NCBI GenBank assembly: GCA_025093555.1
Contig: JAIWNF010000001.1
Coordinates: 992,001-1,056,000, forward strand
Length of the DNA: 64,000 nt
Direction: 5' to 3'
Source: Circinella umbellata
Taxonomy: Eukaryota; Mucoromycota; Mucoromycetes; Mucorales; Lichtheimiaceae
The translations under genes and the position numbers were made by a program. Under the pieces are notes generated by a model. The model was given only the letters and a program-made list of their open reading frames with translations. It did not search any database and was not told the origin of the DNA. Position 1 is the stretch's first letter; every line of letters begins with the position of its first letter. This document shows, piece after piece, positions 34,413-44,877 of the stretch.

Positions 34413-34775
34413 TTGATGAAATCAAAAGTTGAAGAGTTTTTAAGAAAGTTTGAGACCTTCAAGCTAAATCCTTTACACATTAATATATCAAGTTTGAGAC
34501 AAGTGACATCAAGTTTCAATAAATGCTCCTCATATTTACTATGGAGACCAACACTACAAGAGTTTGACAGCACAACTTACTCTCCAGCAACTATATTCGC
34601 TCTTTGTGATTTACCAAACAAAGATGGATATGGTATTGGATCAACATCTGGTGCTAAGCTTAGTTCAAATATCTTACAAATATTTGCTAAAGCAGTCTTG
34701 GTCAACAAAGGTGTTATTCAGCTCAGTGATTTCCATAATGTTTTATTAGAGTATGAAACAAAAATGCGATATTAG
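34413..34775 (+). pseudogene. Coding-like fragment, unrecognised
   Basis: An open stretch of 120 codons with natural-looking composition (residues such as FALCDLPNKDGYGIGSTSGA and FAKAVLVNKGVIQLSDFHN). Coding-like sequence continues beyond its stop only in another frame (DWFSVIKVMDKITESLDSGE at about 34770-34835), so the original gene is frameshifted. A short block, SPATIFAL here, resembles NPATTFAL in the minus-strand copy at 37.2-37.8 kb, hinting at one family. No domain is recognised. Confidence 0.5.
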
Positions 34776-35638
34776 AGACTGGTTTTCAGTTATTAAAGTA
34801 ATGGACAAGATAACAGAAAGTCTAGATTCTGGTGAATTTAGTATAACTACTTTCTGTAACTATAATAGTGGATCAGTCAGTGAAATTGCCAGTAAATTAA
34901 GCAGTTAAATCTCCACAGCAAATATTATAATTGCAAAAAATGTGAGAAAGAAGTTAATACAATAATATCAGTAATTAGTCACACATATTTCCCACATTTT
35001 ATTATCCATACTCGCCTAATTGCATATATATTATATTAGTTAATAGTATTACTTTATCCCAGTCATTGTAACTTATCTCTAATGAATCGAACCTTTCACT
35101 GAAGAACAAACCACAATCCCTTATTTACGCCCCCATTAGTAAAATAGCATCCTAATAATTACTTTCTATTATTCTTTGGCTGTGCTAACATATTTTTTTT
35201 CTTTTCATCTCATTATTTTTGTCTGAAGTCCGAATTGAAGACAATTGTTTATTATTACTTTTAAATCATAATTGGCTTTACTAAGAGCGAAGTTAATTCA
35301 GTTTGTACTTTGAAAACTTGAACTTGCACAAAGGATGTGATACTTCAACTTTTTTTTTGACAAAACCAGCCAGTTCTACCAAAAAAAGGAAACCATCATC
35401 ATGGTTCTTAGTGTCATGATATATTGCTACATAATAACAGCCATTGTACTACCCAGCATATTACGTTATATGGCTTATAAGAACCTTAACCAGATAAGAA
35501 AAAATTTGGAGCGAAACATGTGTAATTTACTAAGAAATTTTTAAAAGTGGGTTCTACAAGCAAAAGAAAAGAATTAATTTATTTTTCCTCTAAAAGTAAA
35601 CTTTGCTAAAAAAAAATCTGATAAACATGAGAATTAAA

Positions 35639-36990
35639 TTAATGATTTTCTCTTTTAACTACATGAACAACTGGATTCAAATCTGGTAAGATAACAGCTG
35701 CAAAAGCGATCTTATCAATATCAGGACATTGTGGTTCAATAATCTTACAACGCCTAAGATTTCTAACTCGGCCTAGATGTGACATATAATTTTATCAGTA
35801 TAATGGTTAAATCTTATGTTAAGTTTAGAAAACAAAACAAAACAAAAGAGTATTTACCAAATATGTACCGATACAAACTCGTCTATCAAAAGCAAAAATA
35901 TTAAAAATGGTTTGTTCATCATCATATTGCATATACAATATGCACAAGGGTTCTTGTTCATAATTGTATTATCTAAATCACTATTACTAATATCTTCCAA
36001 AGCCCAAGTTGAATCAATCACGTCCTTCGATAGGTTCATTTCCGGTTGCATACACACGTCGAAGGTCATTCAAAATTCGGTCCAGTACAAATTTATCTGC
36101 ATCAGGATAAAAATCTTCATTGTGATGAATGTGGTGCATATTCGCAATAACCGTTATACCATCAGGAAGCAAATATCCTTCGACTTCCACTATGTGTATA
36201 CTGAGTAAAAAAATAAACAGCAATAGTTAGATAAGTATCATCCATCAATGTAGTATTAATCTAATTTAGTACTGCTTTTCTTTTGAAATGCTGCATGATG
36301 ACAAAGAACAACGATAACCTAAGCTAACAACATCATAGCACTTGTATCATTGCCAATCAACATTGAATCATCTATTATATAATTATAAAATACAGAAATG
36401 TCAATACTAGTTCGCATAGAATTTATATGAGCCATCTTTCTCTTCTTTTCCAAAATTACTTTTCCCCCCTCCTCCATTCTATTCTATGATGAAACACATG
36501 CATAATGTGACAAGAACATTTTTAGAGCCACGAACAGTCCTTCTATTTTAATTAAAGCTATTGCAAAAACAATCCACTTTGATATCAATAGCTTGGCTTC
36601 TTGAAGTAAATGTTTGGCAAAAGGATCTCGTCGTTCAGTAATGGATTTCTTCTTTTTTAACTTCAGTTCCAAATAAGATATCGAAAATAGTCATTATAGG
36701 TAAGAATACATTTTTTTCTGCTGCTTTGATATCAGTAGTAGTATCCGTTAATATAACAGACCTCTTTAAAAAGTAGATCGTCGATAGATTCGCATAGTTT
36801 TCCAAAACATGTTGAAACAACAACACCCATGATTATAAAACTGAGTAGAGGTTTAACATTAACCGGTCCTTCTTTCGCTGCTGTTGTTAATATACAAAAA
36901 ATCGGCTTATTCGAATTTTTTTCTGTTCTTGGGTGCAAGAGTTAAAAGTGCTGTGATCTATTATATCAACAGAGTAGATCAAAGTCTAAA
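35639..36990 (-). pseudogene. Cytochrome P450 pseudogene, 5'-truncated and frameshifted
   Basis: Remnants run in the correct order on the minus strand. They are EGPVNVKPLLSF and CFGKLCESIDDLLFKEV (36938-36740), FLPIMTIFDILFGTEVK then, after a frame change, ERRDPFAKHLLQEA (36720-36590), GYLLPDGITVIANMHHIHH with EDFYPDADKF (36190-36090, the PERF region), the haem loop FAFDRRVCIG (35905-35875), AELEIL (35775-35755) and the C-terminal CPDIDKIAFAAVILPDLNP to a stop at 35639. The haem-ligand Cys is kept, but the conserved Gly of FxxGxRxCxG is Asp. At least two frameshifts and a missing N-terminal half (membrane anchor, proline hinge) mean it cannot make an enzyme. The upstream edge abuts the decayed repeat copy 2, so truncation may be linked to that insertion. 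Confidence 0.78.
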
Positions 36991-37189
36991 AAAGTACAAA
37001 ATAAAAAGATAATCAATACAAATATTAGTTTCATTTCATGTATTATATGCACATGATAGATAACAAACATCAAAAGAGTATATATATATATATACCTGCT
37101 CGTTGTGTTTTATTCCAGTCATCTGATGGGTTATCAGTAACAATATCTTTACTTCCACAAGAATAATGTTTGGGTAAAAAAAGTTACAA

Positions 37190-37790
37190 CCGAAACCCAC
37201 TTGTTTCCATCAATTTCTTGATCTTGCAAGAGTTTTAAAACAGCAGACGCGCGTACAGTCATTTCCAGTTTGGCAGTGACATCGCCACTATCTTTCATGG
37301 ATGATCCTTCGGTGTCACTTGATGAGAACGAAAGCCTTCCGTTAAAAACACTTTAGGTGGCATTATCTTGGAAATTAATCAAAGAGCTAAAATTGACTGC
37401 AGAATCATTTGTTATCAAAGCAAAGGTCGTTGCAGGATTTGTACGCTTATCACTACTAAATATATTTGAGCTGAATGGTTGAGAGTCCAAGAATATACAA
37501 AATAATGGAACCTTTTTCTTTGGTTGATTTGTTCATTAGCATTAAAACCTTGCTTTGAGACTTTTCTGATGAACGTTTTCTACAAACTTGACAAAGACGC
37601 ATTTTATTTCTTGTTCGAATGAATTGACTTTAAGCATTGTTTGCAATTAGATTTTGGTGCCTTTGCCAAGGATATAGCTATTATAGTTGGTGTGTAATCT
37701 CGCAGAAGATATAAAAAACTTAATCATAAATGAAAAAGAACGCGTTCATGTATGAAAAAGAAAAAAAGCATAGATAAAGGATTCGCAACA
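37190..37790 (-). pseudogene. Decayed multicopy coding repeat, copy 2
   Basis: The minus-strand relative of copy 1, shorter because it lacks the inserted 1.2 kb. In order it encodes KAPKSNCKQCLKSIHSNKK and RLCQVCRKRSSEK (a possible two-CxxC zinc finger), FSSNIFSSDKRTNPATTFAL, then after one TAA stop LSFSSSDTEGSSMKDSGDVT, AKLEMTVRASAVLKLLQDQ and EIDGNKWVSVVT. Beyond a frame change it continues HYSCGSKDIVTDNPSDDWN. The nucleotide match to copy 1 begins near the shared gaacgcgtt (about 37735-37745), includes tctgcga(a/g)at and extends through caagaaattg. The satellite starts 10 bp further on. The stop and shift indicate decay, but it is the better-preserved copy. Confidence 0.68.
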
Positions 37791-37800
37791 TTCTTTCCAC

Positions 37801-39300
37801 AGGCACAGTCAAGCTTGTACAAAATCAGTGCCTGAATACCAATTTCATACAGGCACAGTCAAGCTTGAACCAAATTAGTACTTGAGTACCGTTTTTATAC
37901 AGGCACAGTCAACCTTGAACCAAATCGGTACTTGGGTACTATTTTTATACAGGCACAGTCAAGGTTAAACCAAATCGGTACTCAAGTACTGTTTTTAAAC
38001 AGGCACTATCAAGTGTGAACCAAATCGATACTCAAGTACCATTTTTATACTGGCACACTCAAGCTTGAACCCAATTAGTACTTGAGTACTGATTTTATAC
38101 TGGCACTGTCAAGTTTGAATCATATCGGTACTTGAGTAACATTTTTATATAGGCACCATCAAGCTTGAACCAAATCGGTACTTGAGTTCCATTTATATTC
38201 AGGCGTAGTCAAGCTTGGACCAAATCGGTACTTGAGTACCATTTATATTCAGGCGCAGTCAAGCTTGAACCAAATTTGTACTCAAGTACCATTTTTATAT
38301 AGGCACTGTCAAGCTTGAGCCAAATTAGTACTTGAGTACCGTTTCTATACAGGCGCCGTCAAGTTTGAACAAAATTAGTACTGATGTACCATTTTGATAC
38401 ACGCCCAGTTAAGTTTGAACCAAATTGGTACTCAAGTACCGTTTGTATCCAGGCACCATCACAGTTGAACCAAATCGGTACTCAAGTACCATTTATATTC
38501 AGGCCCAGTCAAGCTTGAACCAAATCAGTACTTGAGTACCGGTCTTACATAGACACTATCAAGCATGGACAACATCAGTACTTGAGTACCGATTTTATAC
38601 AGGCATAGTCAAGCTTGAACCAAATTGGTACTTGAGTACCGATTTTATACATCGACAGTCAAGCTTGAGTCAAATCAATACTTGAGTGCCGTTTTTACAC
38701 AGGGACAGCTAAACGTGAACCAAATCAGTACTTGTGTACCGATTTTATACATGCACAATCAAGCTTGAATCAAATCAGTACTTGAGTACCATTTTTACAG
38801 TGGGACAGCTAAGCTTGAACCAAATCAGTAGTTGAGTGCCGTTTTTACGCAGGGACAGCTAAGCTTGAACAAAATTAGTACTCAAGTACTGATTTTACAC
38901 AGACACACTCAAGCTTGAGCCAAATCAATACTTGAGTACCGATTTTATATATGCACAGTCAAGCTTGAATCAAATCAGTACTTGAGTACCGTTTTTACAG
39001 TGGGACAGCTAAGCATGAACCAAATCAATACTTGAGTGTCGTTTTTACACAGGGACAGCTAAGCGTGAACAAAATCAGTACTTGTGTACCGATTTTATAC
39101 ATGCACAGTCAAGCTTGAACAAACTTAGTACTCAAGTACTGATTTTATACAGGCACACTCAAGCTTGAACAAAATTAGTACTCAAGTACCAATTTTATAT
39201 AAACACAGTCAAGCATGAACAAAATCAGTACTTAAGTACTGATTTTACACAGGCACACTCAAGCTTGAGCCGAATCAATACTTGAGTACCGTTTTTACAG
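37801..39300. repeat. 50-bp satellite, 30 tandem units
   Basis: Exactly thirty 50-bp units in register, with many substitutions but no net insertion or deletion. Each unit carries two dyads: tcaagcttga at unit positions 9-18, and ggtact-NN-agtacc at 27-40, whose centre alternates tg or ca. The dyad centres are 20 and 30 bp apart, about two and three helical turns. Units 20-22 resemble units 24-26 more than their neighbours, suggesting a 200-bp higher-order step. Since 50 is not a multiple of 3 and stops abound, it is not coding. It sits between decayed copy 2 and the dispersed repeat copy B. Confidence 0.97.
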
Positions 39301-39513
39301 GCATGGATAGATCAGTATGGTATTGGTGCTGTGAATGAATGATATTTCATCCAACGGCTATTATTCTTCCCAAGTATTTGGATATTTACTGTTGTTAATG
39401 CAATAAAACGAATTCACAATTATGCTTTTTGAGATGGTGACTCTTTTTTTCGTCTTTCTTTGAATGCCCTCAATCACATATTCCTAGTATTCCTTTAACT
39501 GTTGCGAACCCTT

Positions 39514-39802
39514 AAACTTTCCCCTCCTGTCAATTAAACCTAACTGTAGTTCAAAGTTTTTTTTTCATAGTTCTTTAAAAATTGAAATGCTTATTTACAA
39601 AGTATTTCAATCAATGTAGAAGCAGCTGATTTAGTTAAAAAATTCTCCTCTAGGAAACATAGTTCATACCGCCATATTAGCATCACTGATCAGAGATTTT
39701 TTCGCTACTTTCGTTACACAATAAGCATAATATCTACTAAATATAGTAGGGTGTTCTAAATGACAATTTCTCAATCTTGGCGGTTATAAGTGAAATACAC
39801 CT
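39514..39802. repeat. Dispersed direct repeat, copy B
   Basis: Counterpart of 32297-32573 in the same orientation, beginning actttcccctcctgtcaa and ending taagtgaaatacacc. It is slightly longer because of insertions (for example ttagttaaaaaattctcc near 39634). No frame is conserved between copies, so it is a non-coding repeat. Confidence 0.85.
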
Positions 39803-41608
39803 ATATTCTACTTTCTTTTCCACTCTCTCTCGATCAGTATGACTCCACAGACGCTGGATTATAGGAGTCAATCAATAAAAGCAAACATTTTCAACGTATA
39901 TAAAAAAAATATTTTAGTCTACCTACTAAATGATAATTAGTGGTTAAAAGTTGTTTGAATGCTGTTCAATAATATGAGAATCGTACGTATATACAGAATA
40001 TAATGTGATTAACAAATATTCAGTCTCATGTCTAGTATTCAAGACCGATTCAACATAACTTACAATAATTGACAAAGAAAAATTTATACTATATTACAGC
40101 ATATTGAGACAGATATTGACATACAAAAAGTAATTTTGGAATCAATAGAGCATCAAGGATAACAGTAAAAGCTAAGGCGAAAAAATCATAGAGCTCTTTA
40201 TAGTGTTGCACACACTATTCCAAACCCCCACCTCACATTTCAACCATATTTCATAATAGTTTTTTTTTTGTAATGAAATCTACGAAATATTTCTAGTATC
40301 ATTTGTGGGGAGGAGGCTTAGTATACATGGAAATGAATCTTATCAATTAGGTCTACAAATGTATCTAAGCCCATTTTTTAAGTTAATAATTTTTATTATT
40401 TGTCAAGTACGTAGTAAATGAGAGTAAAAAAGAAACACTACAAATTGTATATTACGAGTGGCTCGGTTATACAAAAATGGAAAACATCTGCTCCTCGTTG
40501 ATGCTTTTAGTATTACTTTTTAAGCCAAAAAAAAGGTTATTTATCATTTTCAATGATAATGGGTGTACAAATGCTGATTAAATAGGTACTTCCACCCACA
40601 AACTCTTGGAGTGGGTTCAGCTCACCTTAATATTAAATAAACGCCAATAGATTCATCATGATCACATATGTTTAATAAAGTTATATAATGCAGGAGCTGG
40701 TCCTAGAGAGGAAATGATAATGGGAACCCTTCAAGCATCGGTGGATGAAGAACTTCAATAAATTGACCAGTAGGTAAAAAAAAAATGATATACTTATGCT
40801 GTGTTTTTTAGTTACACAAAAGAATAGTTCCTTGGAAGTCTCAAAATTCTAGGCCAAACAACATGCAGCTTCTAGGTATAATTTCTTTGTTGTTTTTTTT
40901 ATTGACGGGGGGGGGGGAGGAGGCACCGTGAATAAAAAACAAGATCGTCATCTTTGTTTGAGGACAATCACTCAAAAAGAATAACCTAACGATATTTTAT
41001 TTATTCCCGACATGCAGTGATAGGTTTTTTTTTTTATTTCTATCCCAGGTTATTTTAATCATATGCACTATATTAAATCCAAAAATGGCGTTTTTATTGT
41101 CACTTCAAAAGTTAAAATTTTATTCATGATCGTTTACTTTCCTTTTTTTTTTTTTTTTTTTCAGAAAAAGAAAAGTCTGGGTCAAAAGGATTATATATTA
41201 TGCAAATTATTGAATTAAGAGCTTAAATGTTATAAGAATTTCTTTTTTTTTACGGGACCAACAAAAGAGAGAGAGAATGTCACACAAAACACATGGAGAA
41301 GAAAAAGCAGATAGTAGGGTTTATTTTGTATAAAGAAATAGATAACCAAAAAAGTTAGTCGGGCTTTTTTTTTCTTTGATTGCTAAATAAAAAAAAAATC
41401 CTTTTTACTGCCTAGAAACACTTTGATTAACGCTCCGGTGATACCTGGGGTCAACCAGGTAAAAAAAAAAACGTTATAGTTCGGTTGAACACTTCGTCAC
41501 ATCCCGGTTTTCTTTTTCTTTTTTTTTTTTCTCGCTCTATTTTTCCCCTTTCCACATTTTCTTTCTTTTCTCTTTTTTTTTTATTAACAACCCAAAAAAA
41601 AAAAAGTC
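39803..41608. other. Right edge of gene-poor island and LtrA-gene promoter
   Basis: AT-rich sequence without an intact gene. One coding-like patch, 40690-40761, reads AGAGPREEMIMGTLQASVDE and ends in a stop; it could be a stray 3' exon. There is a G10 run near 40909 and T20 near 41141. The final ~150 bases before 41609 are strongly pyrimidine-rich (ttttctttttcttttttttt...ctcgctc) followed by an A-run, as upstream of other genes in the window, and probably form the LtrA-gene leader. Confidence 0.5.
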
Positions 41609-44600
41609 ATGGCCTCACAATTTGGTAGAGGATTAACCATTGGAAGAAAACAACCGCATCATGGTGCTCGTCGTGGATCCAATGTTAGTCATCCATCCAC
41701 TATGAGACAAAGTGACATTGAAAATATTGCTATTGAACAACCTGAAAATGATGTTGAAGAATTTGTTGAAGTGCGTCGTAGTATAGCAAGTCGACGTTCA
41801 TCTCGGTCTTCTTTTGCTCTTTCTCAACGCTATGGAAGTTCTGTTCATCGTCGAGCACCATCAACCAATTCTCAGCCACATCGTCGTCATGGTCATGAAA
41901 CATTTGGTGATCTCATGTTACATCCTATAAAAGAATATGAGTTACATCGTCAACGTTTAAATGAATATCAAGAAGAGAAAAAAAATTGGGCTAAAGAACA
42001 TCTCGGTGATCCCGAAAAAGCAGGTGATACGCCTGTTGTACCTGAGCCATCAATCGAAGCATTGTAAGTTGTAGCATTTTTCTTTAATCTTTTGTTATAA
42101 CAACGATTTTTTTTTTCTTTCGAAAAAAAAAAGCTTAATTTTGTCAATTGTGAAAAAGCAAAAACAAAATTATAAGGGAGAGGCTGGGAATAGGATAATT
42201 AATGATTAATATGTGTATAATCAATAATAATAATAATTATTTTAATTGTATGAAATCACAATAGAAAACCTTTGGTTCGAACAAGTAAGTAATAATCTTT
42301 TATTAACAACATTACATCTCAATAATTTAACCAGGTGTTGTACGTATTAATTTATTCTGTCTCAATGTGTACGTACAGTGATCCATTTGCGGCATCTTAT
42401 GGGAGGTGATCAACAGATTCGTATCACTAAAGCTATGATTAATCACCTGAAAGAACCGGTAACTGTTATAACTTTTCTTAATTACAATTATTATTTTAGA
42501 ACTAAACTATAAATGTTAATATAATCTTTTACCTATCAATATTTTAGCTCGAATTAACAGATGAAGAAGTTTTAAGATTATACCAAGTTCATGATACAGA
42601 TGATTTAATCGAGTTCTTCCATAAAAGTGAACGTGAATATTCATTAAAAATCCACAAGACTGTTAATCTTAAAAGTAAGACCCAGTGTTCATTTATTTTT
42701 CTTCATTGTATAAATATATAAATATATATTGTGAATATAAGTATCAACATGTTTTGCTAACTACTATTAAATAAAGAAAACTCATCGTCCGAAAATAGTA
42801 ACAATACTTCATCTTCGAGTAGTAGTGAAGATGAACAAGAAGAAAAAAAGAAGAAAAAGAAGCCTTCCACACCAGAAAACGAAAAACAACAACAAATACC
42901 ATCTGATCAGCAAGATGAAGATGATATTCAGCCAACCAGCAAACCTGTAGCAACAATGAACGGTGATGATATAATTATTGAGTTAAACGACAATGTTTTT
43001 ATTGAAGTAAAACGTTATTGGCCTGAAGAACATGAAGAAGCAGGATCGACTCGTCGTCCTCTCTTTGTACTTCCGGATCCAGATTTATCAGATGAAATCG
43101 GTGAAGAAACATCGGCAACTTGGTTAGAACTTTTCGGTGATGTGTTTTATGTTGGCTTCTTGGCCACATTTACACATGAACATCATATTTCAGATTCAAC
43201 AAACCTTGGTATCTATGCTTCGTGGTTTGTTGTTGTTTGGTGGTCATGGTGTGCTGGAGCACTCTATACCTCTCGTTATGAAACAGGTGATGTTATGCAT
43301 CATATATATAAGATTATCGAATTATGTGGTTTGGTTGGTATGGCTGGTGCAAGTGCCAAGTTTTGGGATAATCCTTACGGATTCATTATCGGTTATATGG
43401 GTAAGCATTATTTTTTCTTTTTACTTTATTTTATTCATTATGTAAAAATAAAGGTTATTAGTAGTGGGGACTCTACTATGTAACACAACATATTTAGACT
43501 TATTTTTTTACCTATTTGGTAAAAAATACCTCAGTCACTTCTGGCCTAATTTTTTTTTTTTTTTTTTGCTTCTTACCCTTCGAATGATACAACTAACCAA
43601 TACCTTGTGTCTTTTTTTTTTCTTCTGACGAAATGGATATTGTATGACACATATCATAAATCTATTTTTCCATAGTAATGAAAGCTGTGCTACTGATTCA
43701 ATATTGTGTAGTATGTTGGGCTGCTTTTATGTCTGGTTCATTCGCAAAAAGACCATTACTTGGCTATTCTGTGGTTCATGCAATTGCTTTACTTTTATGG
43801 GGCGTATCACTTTTATACACTGAAAGTCGTGGTCCACGTTTTGCTTTGTGGTACATTTCCATCTTTTTGGAAGTTATGGTCCATATCTATTTGAAGAGTC
43901 ATAAACAAGTTTCATTAGCAGCTAGTCATCTGGGTGAGCGGTTTGCATTATTTACGTTGATCGTATTGGGTGAAAACTGTATGGGTTTTATTCGTGCTGT
44001 CATGGAATCAGGTACCGAAGTGCGCGTCGTGTAAGTCCCTTTTTTATTTATTTATAAATATCTATCTACTTTTTTTTTTACTAAATCACGGACGAACAAT
44101 GGACTAATAAAACATTTTACGATTATCTTTTTTATCTTTATTTTATTTAGAGTTGCTAATATGTTTGGCATTGTCATTATCTTTTTATTCTTTTTCATGT
44201 ACTTTGATGATTTCAGTAAAGAAGTATTATCAGGTCAAGTCAAATTGAGTCAACTTTGGATGTATCTTCACTTTCCATTACATTTATGTCAAGTTGCTTT
44301 TGGTATCGCTTTAAGTGATACTATTAGCATTTACGCGGAAAGCCAAGCGGGGACTGTTAAGGACACTGCTGCTCATTTAATTTCATCGTGGGCTAGAATG
44401 GCTGCTGCTGCCGTCGAAGAAGGCGGAGAACATTCGGCTGCCAGCGAAGAAGAATCAAGTACTCATATAGATCCAACCTATGTTTTTAAATCTTTCTGGA
44501 TTTCTGGTGGTCTTATTTTGATTATTAATGCTCTTATTAAAATTATTAATACACCCGTTTCTACAGGTAAGAGATTTGAATTTTTTTTTTTTTACCAATG

Positions 44601-44877
44601 GAACTTTAAAACAGACACTGATTCTTTTTTATCGATATAGCAAAATGGTCTGCCATTGTTTGTACAGCTCGTGTTTTAAATGCAGTAATATTCTTTGCTT
44701 TGGCATCAACATCTTTTGATTCCTTGGATGGATTGGCCACAATGGGTATCATGGTCTCATGTCTTCTTATCCAAGGTAAATAAAAAAAAATATCTAATAG
44801 AATTGGTATCTATATAAAATGATGTTTTACTAATATAATCTAATCCATTAATAGGTGCTATCGATCTTTTGGATTAG
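41609..44877 (+). CDS. LtrA (low-temperature requirement A)-like multi-TM protein, 9 exons
   Basis: A large membrane protein of the LtrA family; the biochemical role of the family is not established. Exons 41609-42063, 42265-42284 (20 nt), 42379-42458, 42548-42674, 42777-43400, 43676-44030, 44151-44566, 44641-44775 and 44855-44877 close in frame to 744 residues. Residues 1-~340 are cytosolic: Arg/Ser-rich, then Glu/Lys-rich, with a KKKKKK patch. The LtrA region opens with TWLELFGDVFYVGFLATFTH (about 341-360), continues with SWFVVVWWSWCAG and contains the signature HLGERFALFTLIVLGEN (about 520-536). Bacterial members begin similarly (ELFFDLVFV). Several hydrophobic segments follow (IVIIFLFFFMYF, FWISGGLILIINALIKI). 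An Ala/Glu-rich insert lies near residues 640-660 before the last helices. The long N-terminal extension is typical of fungal members. Fully spliced and apparently intact. Confidence 0.87.

Larger units (their letters stand above)
31327..34950 (+). pseudogene. Decayed multicopy coding repeat, copy 1 (unrecognised family)
   Basis: Plus-strand remnants of a coding sequence that recurs inverted at 37.2-37.8 kb. Matching segments are 31450-31530 (MSKTPKSKCKQCSKPIHSTK, a CxxC half-finger) and about 32700-32950 (FSLEIFGSDK, QTFALMTNES, then SGDVTAKLEMTV and ASAVLKLLQD). The frame is broken several times by stops and shifts. Between the two segments about 1.2 kb has been added, including a dispersed repeat at 32297-32573 and coding-like scraps near 32135-32270. 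After KLLQD the sequence is cut by the inverted-repeat element at 32944-34022 and resumes with atatcaagaaattg. Further scraps follow to about 34.9 kb (SRYKNRMSCTTYENWMVVL; 34413-34775). No known domain is recognised, so no function is proposed. Confidence 0.65.

Noticed and set aside
35854..36223. Intact cytochrome P450 gene
   Set aside because: The motifs are spread over several frames and the N-terminal half is absent, so it was called a pseudogene.
37801..39300. CRISPR array
   Set aside because: The 50-bp units are contiguous diverged repeats with no unique spacers, no cas genes, and a eukaryotic context. It is a satellite.
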